From contig SCRT01000014.1 in the NCBI GenBank assembly GCA_004298465.1, forward strand, positions 1-64,000: a DNA stretch of 64,000 bases. The letters run 5' to 3'. How positions within the stretch are numbered: the stretch's first letter is position 1; each line of letters begins with the position of its first letter. Positions 16,870 to 24,019 of the stretch are shown here, piece by piece. Source of the DNA: Nevskiaceae bacterium. Lineage in GTDB: Bacteria; Pseudomonadota; Gammaproteobacteria; Nevskiales; Nevskiaceae. The position numbers and the translations under genes were made by a program. Below the pieces are notes generated by a model. The model was not told the origin of the DNA, did no database searches, and worked only from the letters and a program-made list of their open reading frames with translations.

Positions 16870-18096
16870 ATGACCTCGTTCAGCAGCATCTACAGCAGCT
16901 TGACCGGATTGTCCGGATTTACGACGGCGCTCGGCGTGGTCAGCAACAACATCACCAACCTCAATACGCCCGGGTTCAAGACCAGTGATGCCATCTTCCG
17001 CGACATAGGCCCTCTCAATCCTGACAATGGCGGCACGCCGAGAGATGGTTTGATCAGCGGCGATACCGGTGAAGGTGTCGACGTCAACGGGCAGACCCGG
17101 AATTTCTCGGAAGGGCAGGTCGAGGCGACGGGGAACGCGACCGATCTGGCCCTCAGCGGCAACGGATACTTCATCGTTTCGAAAGGTGGGACGAATTACT
17201 ACACACGCGCCGGGCAATTCACGTTCGACGGTCAAGGCCATTTAATCGATGGGGCAACCAGTGCATTCGTTCAGCAGGCCGATTCCAGCGGAAATTTGAG
17301 CGACCTGATCGTCAGCCCTTATCAAGCCTATCCTCCCACTCCAACGACGGAGGTCTCGTTTTCCGGGAATCTTTCCACCGGCAGCAGCCAGGCTTCGGTA
17401 AGTAACGTTTCCGTGATCGATGCCAGCGGAACTTCGCAAACCCTCAGCCTGCAGCTTACGAACAACACCGCAACGACTCCCGGTAGCTGGAATGTTACGG
17501 TGAATGACGCCGAAAACAACCCGTTGCTTACAGGCGAGATTCGTTTCTCTGGGGATGGTTCTCCGGAAGCGAGCTACAACGAGCTAACCCTGACCTTGCC
17601 GTCTTCCGGCAATTCGACCAGCACCGTCACCCTCAATTTCGGCGATCCAGGCTCTCTCACGGGGACTACTTCGTTTTCGTCCGGTTCGCAATCGACCGTC
17701 CAGGTCGCAAGCAGTGATGGCGTAGTCGCAGGGTCGCTTACGGGAATCACCTTCGATCAAACTGGAACAGTCCAGTTGGCGTTCTCGAATGGCAAGGCAG
17801 GGACGGGAGCGCAGATCGCTCTGGCGAACTTCGCAAACCAGAACGAGCTTGTGGATGCCGGGAATTCGTACTATTCAGTCTCCAAGTCTTCCGCCCAGAT
17901 GCCTACGATTGGCCGGCCCGGGGAAGATGGATTCGGCGCAATAACGCCCCAGAGCCTGGAGCTCGCCAACGTCGACCTCGGACAGGAATTCGCGAAGATC
18001 ATCATCCTGCAGCGCGGGTATCAAGGTAGTTCGCAGGTCTTGAACGTTTCCAGCCAGTTGCTTGATACGCTCTACAACGCGCTGTCGGGACATTGA
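16870..18096 (+). CDS. flgE: Flagellar hook protein FlgE
   Basis: A 408-residue protein, close to the usual FlgE length. The N-terminus has S-S-I-Y-S-S-L-T-G-L and V-V-S-N-N-I-T-N-L-N-T-P-G-F-K; the centre has D-L-A-L-S-G-N-G-Y-F-I-V; the C-terminus has S-L-E-L-A-N-V-D-L-G-Q-E-F-A-K-I-I-I-L-Q-R-G-Y. The middle, surface-exposed part is Ser/Thr/Gly-rich. The start is the ATG at 16870; the same frame is open upstream without a better start. A full hook gene implies that the structure extends beyond the cell surface. Confidence 0.93.
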   Translation: MTSFSSIYSSLTGLSGFTTALGVVSNNITNLNTPGFKTSDAIFRDIGPLNPDNGGTPRDGLISGDTGEGVDVNGQTRNFSEGQVEATGNATDLALSGNGYFIVSKGGTNYYTRAGQFTFDGQGHLIDGATSAFVQQADSSGNLSDLIVSPYQAYPPTPTTEVSFSGNLSTGSSQASVSNVSVIDASGTSQTLSLQLTNNTATTPGSWNVTVNDAENNPLLTGEIRFSGDGSPEASYNELTLTLPSSGNSTSTVTLNFGDPGSLTGTTSFSSGSQSTVQVASSDGVVAGSLTGITFDQTGTVQLAFSNGKAGTGAQIALANFANQNELVDAGNSYYSVSKSSAQMPTIGRPGEDGFGAITPQSLELANVDLGQEFAKIIILQRGYQGSSQVLNVSSQLLDTLYNALSGH

Positions 18097-18912
18097 ATGA
18101 GCATATCCCGCCCTTTTCTCCTGCTCGGGGAATTGCAGCTATCCCGCATCCGCGATGCGCATTTATCCGCCTGGAGAAACTGGACGGATTGCTGGATTCC
18201 CGCTTCCAACGGGGAAGTGGACTGTACTTGCAGTACACCTTCGACCGGGCTGATCCAGAATGAGAGGATTCACTGGTACCACGCTCCGAAGTGGCCTCTA
18301 GATTGCAGGATCGGACTCGACCCTGAGACCAGTGGGGCATGGATTGCCAAGACCTTGCCGAGGCACAGGGAGAACTTCGATCACATCCACTCTGTTACAA
18401 CGTTTCGCCTGCTTCAAAAACTGCTTGATCAATTGGTGGCTTCGATCGCACGCCAAACGAATGACGTTCCTGACACCCCATGCAATCCCGGGCAATGGCT
18501 CGAATGCAGCCCGGATGAGGGATGGCTTGCATACGCCTCCGGGACAGCGTACGTCGAGTTTCAATCCTCCATGGGAGCTGTATCGTTCTTGCTGTCCCCA
18601 CAGGCGGCCAGGTTGCTTGCGTTCCCGGATCCCACAAATGCCTCTGCACAACAACAGCCAACCTTGGTTCGAAGAAGTCAATCGTTGGACTTCACTGAGA
18701 TCGCCCTGGAGGTCTCGACAAAATCTCTTTACCCATTGACGCTGGGAGACGTCGCACGGTTAACGATCGGCGATGTCATGCTGCTCGACAATCTGATTGA
18801 CGATCCGTGGTCGGTCTTCATCGAAGGCAACGACGAACGAATCGCAAGCGGCACTCTTGGAAAACGCAATGGGAAGCTCGCATTGCGTATAACCCTGAAC
18901 GACACACATTGA
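18097..18912 (+). CDS. FliM/SctQ-like protein with a single recognisable SpoA domain
   Basis: The 271-residue product ends with a SpoA-type domain (about residues 205-268) containing L-T-L-G-D-V-A-R-L-T-I-G-D-V-M-L-L-D and A-S-G-T-L-G-K-R-N-G-K-L-A-L-R-I. It precedes fliN, the place of fliM. The CheY-binding N-terminal motif of FliM (L-S-Q-x-E-I-D-A-L) is absent and the CheC-like middle domain is not recognisable; the first 200 residues match nothing I know. In layout it resembles the SctQ proteins of virulence-type secretion systems, which build sorting pods rather than a rotary switch. Base composition is less GC-rich than the genes upstream. Confidence 0.6.
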   Translation: MSISRPFLLLGELQLSRIRDAHLSAWRNWTDCWIPASNGEVDCTCSTPSTGLIQNERIHWYHAPKWPLDCRIGLDPETSGAWIAKTLPRHRENFDHIHSVTTFRLLQKLLDQLVASIARQTNDVPDTPCNPGQWLECSPDEGWLAYASGTAYVEFQSSMGAVSFLLSPQAARLLAFPDPTNASAQQQPTLVRRSQSLDFTEIALEVSTKSLYPLTLGDVARLTIGDVMLLDNLIDDPWSVFIEGNDERIASGTLGKRNGKLALRITLNDTH

Positions 18913-18920
18913 GGTGCATC

Positions 18921-19247
18921 GTGGAAGATGATAACGCCCCTGGCGTTGCGGAAGTCTCGAGGATCGAGTTGCAGGAAATGAACGATACCGAGTCAGGCCC
19001 GCAAGTCGTGGGGAGAAAATTGGATTTGATCAAAGACGTGCAAATCACGGCCGATGTTTTGCTGGGTCGTGTCATGTTGACGGTCGGGCGATTGCTCAAG
19101 TTGCAGGAAAAAGAGATCCTGGAGCTGGATACCGAACTGACTGCACCCGTCACGATCCGTCTGGATGGCAAGCCCATTGGCAATGGCGAAATTGTTGCCG
19201 TCGGGGATCGCTTCGGAGTCCTGATCACCAGGCTCGCAGATGCTTGA
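18921..19247 (+). CDS. fliN: Switch/C-ring protein FliN
   Basis: A 108-residue protein with a C-terminal SpoA domain: D-L-I-K-D-V-Q-I-T-A-D-V-L-L-G-R, then V-G-R-L-L-K-L-Q-E-K-E-I-L-E-L-D and G-N-G-E-I-V-A-V-G-D-R-F-G-V. FliN forms the base of the C ring and binds FliH. The start is a GTG at 18921; the frame is open upstream but overlaps the previous gene. It overlaps the FliO-like gene by eight bases. Confidence 0.9.
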   Translation: MEDDNAPGVAEVSRIELQEMNDTESGPQVVGRKLDLIKDVQITADVLLGRVMLTVGRLLKLQEKEILELDTELTAPVTIRLDGKPIGNGEIVAVGDRFGVLITRLADA

Positions 19248-19737
19248 GCGTGGTTCGGCGGCGTTCATTCTGAAGCAAAAGCGGTCTGGGTTGACAAGAA
19301 CAATCAGGCTGCTGCTTCTCGTTGTATTGACGCTTCTGGAGTTCCCAGCCCGAGGGTACGCGGCAAACGTCCCATTGCCACTTTATGAAACCGTATCAGC
19401 ATTCACAGAGAGCATCCAGCAGGAGCATGATCAATCGATGCATCTGACGGAAAAATTCACCTTTGCGATGATCTTCGTCGGTGTGGTCGCTGGGCTTGGA
19501 TGGTGGCTGGTGGCTTATGCTCGGAAGGGGGACGGATTTGCTTCTTTTCGGGGGAAGCACAAGAATGAGGCATTTCACATCAATGTCATTAGCCATCGCA
19601 GGGTAACACCCAGGCTGTCAATCATTGCAATCGAGATAATGCCCGATGTCCTGATCGTATTGGCTGACAATGGTCATTCGATCATCAAGTTGCATGAGGG
19701 ATCCATCCAGAAGGCTCAGCCTTCGATGGAATGCTGA
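19240..19737 (+). CDS. fliO: FliO-like membrane protein
   Basis: A 165-residue protein with an N-terminal hydrophobic signal-like segment (about residues 22-42), a single membrane helix (about residues 74-90) and a small basic cytoplasmic domain. FliO is poorly conserved and usually recognised by position between fliN and fliP and by this layout; it helps FliP assemble. It overlaps both neighbours. Confidence 0.7.
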   Translation: MLERGSAAFILKQKRSGLTRTIRLLLLVVLTLLEFPARGYAANVPLPLYETVSAFTESIQQEHDQSMHLTEKFTFAMIFVGVVAGLGWWLVAYARKGDGFASFRGKHKNEAFHINVISHRRVTPRLSIIAIEIMPDVLIVLADNGHSIIKLHEGSIQKAQPSMEC

Positions 19738-20504
19738 TGAAGAGGACTAAAATAGCGGGCATCTGTACTGGTATTACCCTTACCCTCGTATGCCTGCTAT
19801 GCGTTAAGGCGAACGCATATGACCTTGCGTTTCCTGGCGGGTCACTAACTCTTTCTGGCGCAAAGCACGGGCACGACCTTGCTGGTCCCGTCAGGCTTAT
19901 CTTGATCCTGACAGCACTGAGTTTGGCGCCGGCACTGATCATTAGTGTCACTTCATTTACGCGGATCATTATCGTATTGTCGATGTTGCGTCAAGCCATC
20001 GGCATGCCGAATACCCCTCCCAATTCAGTATTGATCAGTCTGGCAATTTTCCTGACTATCTTCTCGATGGGGCCGGTTCTGAGTCAACTCAACAACACAG
20101 TATTAAAGCCCTATCTGGCGGGGCAGCTCAGCGATCTGGATGCTGCGAAGTCCGCCGAAGCGCCTATTAAACAATTCATGGAATCCCAGGTGCATGATTC
20201 CGATCTATCCCTGATGTATCAGCTATCCCACGAGAAATTTCCCCAGAGCAGAGATAAGATCGGACTGACGGAGCTGATCCCTGCCTTCATGCTGGGTGAG
20301 CTGAAGATCGCATTCCAGATTGGTTTCGTGATCTTCCTTCCATTCGTCTTGATTGACATGGTCGTCGCCAGCGTCCTCATGTCGCTGGGGATGATCATGG
20401 TGCCTCCCTTGGCAATTTCACTGCCGCTCAAGGTCATGATGTTCGTGTTGATTGATGGGTGGGATCTCGTCGCAGCATCCATATTGCATAGTTTTCATGG
20501 GTGA
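19731..20504 (+). CDS. fliP: Flagellar export gate protein FliP
   Basis: A 257-residue protein with a cleavable-type N-terminal signal, then the FliP/SctR motifs S-F-T-R-I-I-I-V-L-S-M-L-R-Q-A, P-P-N-S-V-L-I-S-L-A-I-F-L-T and L-G-M-I-M-V-P-P near the C-terminus. It is the core of the export gate with FliQ and FliR. Here it is placed at the far end of the cluster from fliQ-fliR. The stop overlaps the start of the sigma-factor gene as GTGATG. Confidence 0.96.
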   Translation: MLMKRTKIAGICTGITLTLVCLLCVKANAYDLAFPGGSLTLSGAKHGHDLAGPVRLILILTALSLAPALIISVTSFTRIIIVLSMLRQAIGMPNTPPNSVLISLAIFLTIFSMGPVLSQLNNTVLKPYLAGQLSDLDAAKSAEAPIKQFMESQVHDSDLSLMYQLSHEKFPQSRDKIGLTELIPAFMLGELKIAFQIGFVIFLPFVLIDMVVASVLMSLGMIMVPPLAISLPLKVMMFVLIDGWDLVAASILHSFHG

Positions 20505-21361
20505 TGACCCCGAAGGACGCCAGCAACGGTAGCGAAAGGAACTCCTTGTTCACCACGGAGGATGGTCGCGACGATCAGAAGTCATCCACCAGCGGCGATT
20601 TCAATCCTTCGACCCGCCGCCGGCGTGGCGAGCCAGAGTTGCTTGCTGACCAGGAGCGTCAACTCTGGTTTCGCTGGCGCGAGAGTCGAGACGCCAACGC
20701 TCGCAGTACACTCATTCTTGGCTATTTGTGGCTGGTTCGTCAGATCGCTTCAGCCGTACTCAGAAAGATGGGTTCTGCCTACGTGGAGCTACGTGATCTG
20801 ATCCAATGGGGTGCGCTTGGCCTGATCGAAGCAGTTGAAAGATTCGATCCGGGAATCGGAGTGACCTTCCCCGCATATGCAGTAAAGCGAATCAAGGGCT
20901 CGATTCTCAACGAGCTCGAGCAGGCTTCCGAATACCACGCTCAATACGCAATACGTCGCCGGCGAACGCTTGATCGCATACAGCATTTCAAGCCACTCGC
21001 CAAGGGAAGCCCGGCGGGGAGCGAGGTATTCGAGCGGATGACCCAGATGGCTGTAGGCTTGGCTGTGGGCTTCATGCTGGATGGAACAAGCTTGTTCCTG
21101 GCTTCGGAAGATACACAATCCCCGTATGACAATCCGGGAGAACTTCTTGTGGCATGCGAGACTTTTGCCTGTCTGATCGAGGAGCTTCCAGCACAGGAGA
21201 GGCGATTGGTCGAGCTGCACTATAAAGACGGCATGCAATTCAGCGATATCGCCGCGGTTATGAATCTTACCAGGAGCCGAATCTCGCAGATACACTCCCA
21301 GGCAATTAATCGATTGCGTATTCTTTTCAAGAATCGGAGCCATCTCGATGTACGAATATGA
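20501..21361 (+). CDS. fliA: Flagellar-type sigma factor (FliA/sigma-28 family)
   Basis: A 286-residue sigma-70-family protein. Region 2 is clear (L-R-D-L-I-Q-W-G-A-L-G-L-I-E-A-V-E-R-F-D and Y-A-V-K-R-I-K-G-S-I-L-N-E-L), as is region 4 with its helix-turn-helix (F-S-D-I-A-A-V-M-N-L-T-R-S-R-I-S-Q-I-H-S-Q-A). This matches FliA best. Region 3 differs strongly: the usual W-V-P-R-S-V-R segment is replaced by an unrelated stretch, so promoter choice may differ from standard sigma-28. It has an about 45-residue low-complexity N-terminal extension. It is translationally coupled to fliP, so expression would be tied to export-gate synthesis. The start may be GTG 20501 or ATG 20504. Confidence 0.85.
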   Translation: MMTPKDASNGSERNSLFTTEDGRDDQKSSTSGDFNPSTRRRRGEPELLADQERQLWFRWRESRDANARSTLILGYLWLVRQIASAVLRKMGSAYVELRDLIQWGALGLIEAVERFDPGIGVTFPAYAVKRIKGSILNELEQASEYHAQYAIRRRRTLDRIQHFKPLAKGSPAGSEVFERMTQMAVGLAVGFMLDGTSLFLASEDTQSPYDNPGELLVACETFACLIEELPAQERRLVELHYKDGMQFSDIAAVMNLTRSRISQIHSQAINRLRILFKNRSHLDVRI

Positions 21362-21458
21362 TGATCACGGGATACATTCGTATTTTTTCAACTGTCACTG
21401 CACACGAATGCGTAACGGCCTCTCAACGCAACTTCATATTTAACGGATAGGACAAAGC

Positions 21459-21848
21459 ATGAGCGGAATCGATCGGACGTCTCCATTAATCGATCTAATT
21501 AATGAAAAAATTACCCCTGGCACGACTAAGAAAAATGCGAAACGTGCATCCAATCTTCATCCAGAGGGAGCTGACGAAAGTTCGATTTCTGGCGCGACTG
21601 CAACTCCGCTTCGCGATACGCTCGCGGGAATTCTGAAAGGAGTAGACCTAAATTCTGAAACCGGGCGTAAGGCGGCAAGAATTTCCTTTATTGAGACCGT
21701 TGTGCTCGATAGGCTTGACAGAAACCTTGCCAGAGACCCTAAATTTGGATTAATGGTTAGAAAAATAGAATCATCTTTGTGCGAAGAGGAAGAAACGCTC
21801 AGTCGTTTTGATAATCTACTGGCCGAGATTGTCCAGAAAAATAAATAA
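21459..21848 (+). CDS. Small protein after fliA, possible FlgM-type anti-sigma factor
   Basis: A 129-residue, charged protein with no membrane segment. Its N-terminus, S-G-I-D-R-T-S-P-L, resembles the start of FlgM (S-I-D-R-T-S-P-L), and it is the next gene after the sigma factor, where an anti-sigma partner would be expected. The C-terminal half is helical (R-D-T-L-A-G-I-L-K-G-V-D-L-N-S-E-T-G-R-K-A) but does not clearly match the FlgM sigma-binding helices, and the protein is longer than FlgM (about 97). A TAGGAC site precedes the ATG. The gene is visibly AT-richer than the rest of the cluster and is followed by the cluster terminator. Confidence 0.45.
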   Translation: MSGIDRTSPLIDLINEKITPGTTKKNAKRASNLHPEGADESSISGATATPLRDTLAGILKGVDLNSETGRKAARISFIETVVLDRLDRNLARDPKFGLMVRKIESSLCEEEETLSRFDNLLAEIVQKNK

Positions 21849-21910
21849 TTCAGCGATTGGTATACGACCTTTGACACGGCGCCACTAGATGCCCTGAATA
21901 CTTGCGAATA

Positions 21911-21940
21911 GCTGGAGCGGAGATCCGCTCCAGCCGTTTT
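21911..21940 (+). terminator. Rho-independent terminator of the flagellar-type cluster
   Basis: A 10-base-pair stem (GCTGGAGCGG / CCGCTCCAGC) with a four-base loop is followed by CGTTTTGT. It lies 62 bases after the last plus-strand gene and before the oppositely oriented AAA+ gene, marking the end of the operon. Confidence 0.75.
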
Positions 21941-21978
21941 GTCGATGGACGTGACCTCTGGAATTTCAGGCTAATCCG

Positions 21979-23421
21979 TTATTGCAATGTTCGTGACCCA
22001 AGCCACGGATATACGGCCACCCAGTGTGGCTCGGGCGGACGGGACGGCTGGCGCGGCGCCGGCGGCTGGACAATCTCAAGCGGCAGGTTGTGCGGCGCAA
22101 CCGAAATCCGGGGCCCACCGGGCTGGGCGTTCTCGCAGGCGCGGGCGTAGGCGCTTTCCAGCGTGTGCCAGACTTCGCGTGGAGTGATAGTGGTCAAGTG
22201 CCGAACCACGGCATCGTCCAGCGGTTCGAACAGCCTGTCCAGCGCAGGTGTAGCACGGCGCAACTCGGTATCCACGGAACGCACCACGGCTGGCATGTCC
22301 GCAGTCGTGGGGGCGGTCACGGTTGTTTGGTTGAGGCGTGACAGCAATTCGGGGCGTACGCCGTTTAGCCGGTTGGCGGTGAACACGAACATCACCGGCG
22401 ACAGGTCCATCGGCAGGTCCAGGTACTCGTCACGGAAGGTCTTGGTCGTCGACGGTTCGAGCAAACCGAGCAGCACCCGGTCAGGAGGCTGGGAACCGCG
22501 TTGCGCGACCTTGTCGAGTTCGTCGAACAACACCATCAGCGGCTTGCCGGGTGGCAGAGCGGCAATGGCGCGCGCCAGGCAGCCGGCGCGGCCGCCCGAC
22601 CATTGGGAACTGTTGCCGTTGATGATCATGGAACCGGACAGCTCCGCCAGGCTTTGCACGAGCAATTCTGCGCCGAGCGCGTCCGCCAGCGCGCGGCAGA
22701 ACGCCGTTTTGCCCAGGCCGGGTGGGCCGATCAGGAGCTGCGGTGGAAAACGCAAGGTCTCGCCGATCAAGTACTGAAGGCGAATGCCGTGCTGCAGGTT
22801 CGCGATCACCCGGTCGAAATTCGGGAAACGCGGCTTCAGAGTGTCGAGGGCCGCCAAGTGATGCGAGGTGACTTTGGGCAGTGTGCGCTGCGCGGCGATA
22901 GAGAAGGCTTGGAGTTCCGCGTACAGGGATTCCTTTGGCTTGACGCCGGCCAGCCGGGCGGCGATGAGGTCCGCTGGCGTCACTGTCCACGGGCACATTC
23001 CGGGCGGGATCGGTCGAGCTGGCTGTGAGATTGGGCGTCCGGACACGAGTGCTGGCGCGAATGCCGTGACCGGCGGCGTGGGCGGCATATTCTTCGGGGC
23101 GGTCGCTGGCGACGGATCGTGAGCGTTGGGCTGGATGGCCGCCAGCCACGCTTCCGCCACGGTGACTTCCGCTTCCACATCAAGGGCGCGGATCATCGCA
23201 CCCTTGTTGCGTGTGAACTCGACACAGGTGCCGCCGCAGTGCGCCAGCAGGTAGTCCAATACTGGCTGCGGCGGTCGAGGCAGCCGCAGCTCCTCGGCGC
23301 GGAACATGCGGTCTGGAGTCTCCGAGAGGGTAGTCCGGTACCAGTCGACCAGCGCGCGGGCCAAGCTGGGGGTTAGGTCGTCGCGGGGGGCACGGGGTGA
23401 AGCAAAGGAAGGGGGATTCAT
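21979..23421 (-). CDS. AAA+ ATPase of unknown role
   Basis: A 480-residue protein. The N-terminal ~130 residues are Pro/Ala-rich. A single AAA+ module follows: Walker A G-P-P-G-L-G-K-T (about residues 233-240), Walker B M-V-L-F-D-E-L-D-K (about 296-304), sensor 1 F-T-A-N-R-L-N and an arginine-finger-like S-R-L. The module resembles Lon/FtsH-type AAA domains, but there is no protease domain. The start at 23421 is supported by an AGGAGA site five bases upstream; an earlier in-frame ATG at 23448 lacks one. It is monocistronic, faces the flagellar cluster, and lies between it and an IS remnant and integrase, so it is probably island cargo. Function unknown. Confidence 0.8.
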   Translation of the reverse strand: MNPPSFASPRAPRDDLTPSLARALVDWYRTTLSETPDRMFRAEELRLPRPPQPVLDYLLAHCGGTCVEFTRNKGAMIRALDVEAEVTVAEAWLAAIQPNAHDPSPATAPKNMPPTPPVTAFAPALVSGRPISQPARPIPPGMCPWTVTPADLIAARLAGVKPKESLYAELQAFSIAAQRTLPKVTSHHLAALDTLKPRFPNFDRVIANLQHGIRLQYLIGETLRFPPQLLIGPPGLGKTAFCRALADALGAELLVQSLAELSGSMIINGNSSQWSGGRAGCLARAIAALPPGKPLMVLFDELDKVAQRGSQPPDRVLLGLLEPSTTKTFRDEYLDLPMDLSPVMFVFTANRLNGVRPELLSRLNQTTVTAPTTADMPAVVRSVDTELRRATPALDRLFEPLDDAVVRHLTTITPREVWHTLESAYARACENAQPGGPRISVAPHNLPLEIVQPPAPRQPSRPPEPHWVAVYPWLGSRTLQ

Positions 23422-23569
23422 GGATGTCTCCTGTGGTTGAGGGGACACCTACTTTCTCGCACCTTTTTCCTCGCGCAACTTGGGTTTGTTTTGAGCCACG
23501 GTAATCACCCCAGGAAGTAGCGGCAGCCAGAAGTGGAATTTTCTCGTAAGTCTGACCCGAGGAGGTTTC

Positions 23570-23953
23570 ATGAAGACATCACGATTCAGCGACAGCCAGA
23601 TCATCGCGGTATTGAAGCAGGCGGAGGGCGGCACGTCGGTGCCGGAGCTGTGTCGGCAGCACGGCATCAGCTCGGTGACGTTCTACACGTGGCGCAGCAA
23701 GTTCGGCGGGATGGACGCCTCCCTGATGGATGGGCCAACTCAAGGAACTGCAGGACGAGAACCGACGCCTGAAGAAGCTATACGTGGAGGCGCAGCTGAG
23801 CGCCGACCTGCTGAAGGAAGCACTGGCAAAAAAATGGTGAGGCCATCTCAGCGCCGGGAGATGGCCCGATGGGCGGTCGAAGGCGGGCGCACGAGCATCC
23901 GGTACGCCTGCCAGACCTTTGCGGTGAGCGAGACCTGTTACTGCCTCCATTGA
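23570..23953 (+). pseudogene. IS3-family transposase remnant, frameshifted OrfA and truncated OrfB
   Basis: The start reads as IS3-family OrfA (K-T-S-R-F-S-D-S-Q-I-I-A-V-L-K-Q-A, then helix-turn-helix C-R-Q-H-G-I-S-S-V-T-F-Y-T-W-R). At about 23,730 the frame shifts: the rest of OrfA (K-E-L-Q-D-E-N-R-R-L-K-K-L-Y-V-E) continues in the next frame to a TGA near 23,840. In the original frame the beginning of OrfB follows (R-P-S-Q-R-R-E-M-A-R-W-A-V-E, then S-E-T-C-Y) and stops after about 40 residues, where the DDE domain should continue. No terminal inverted repeats were found. It is a dead fragment, inside the suspected island edge. Confidence 0.8.
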
Positions 23954-24019
23954 AGCTGGTAGCCCGTGGATCTGCCTTATCACACTGTCTGAAAATGCTT
24001 GGCTACGACACAATGGGTA

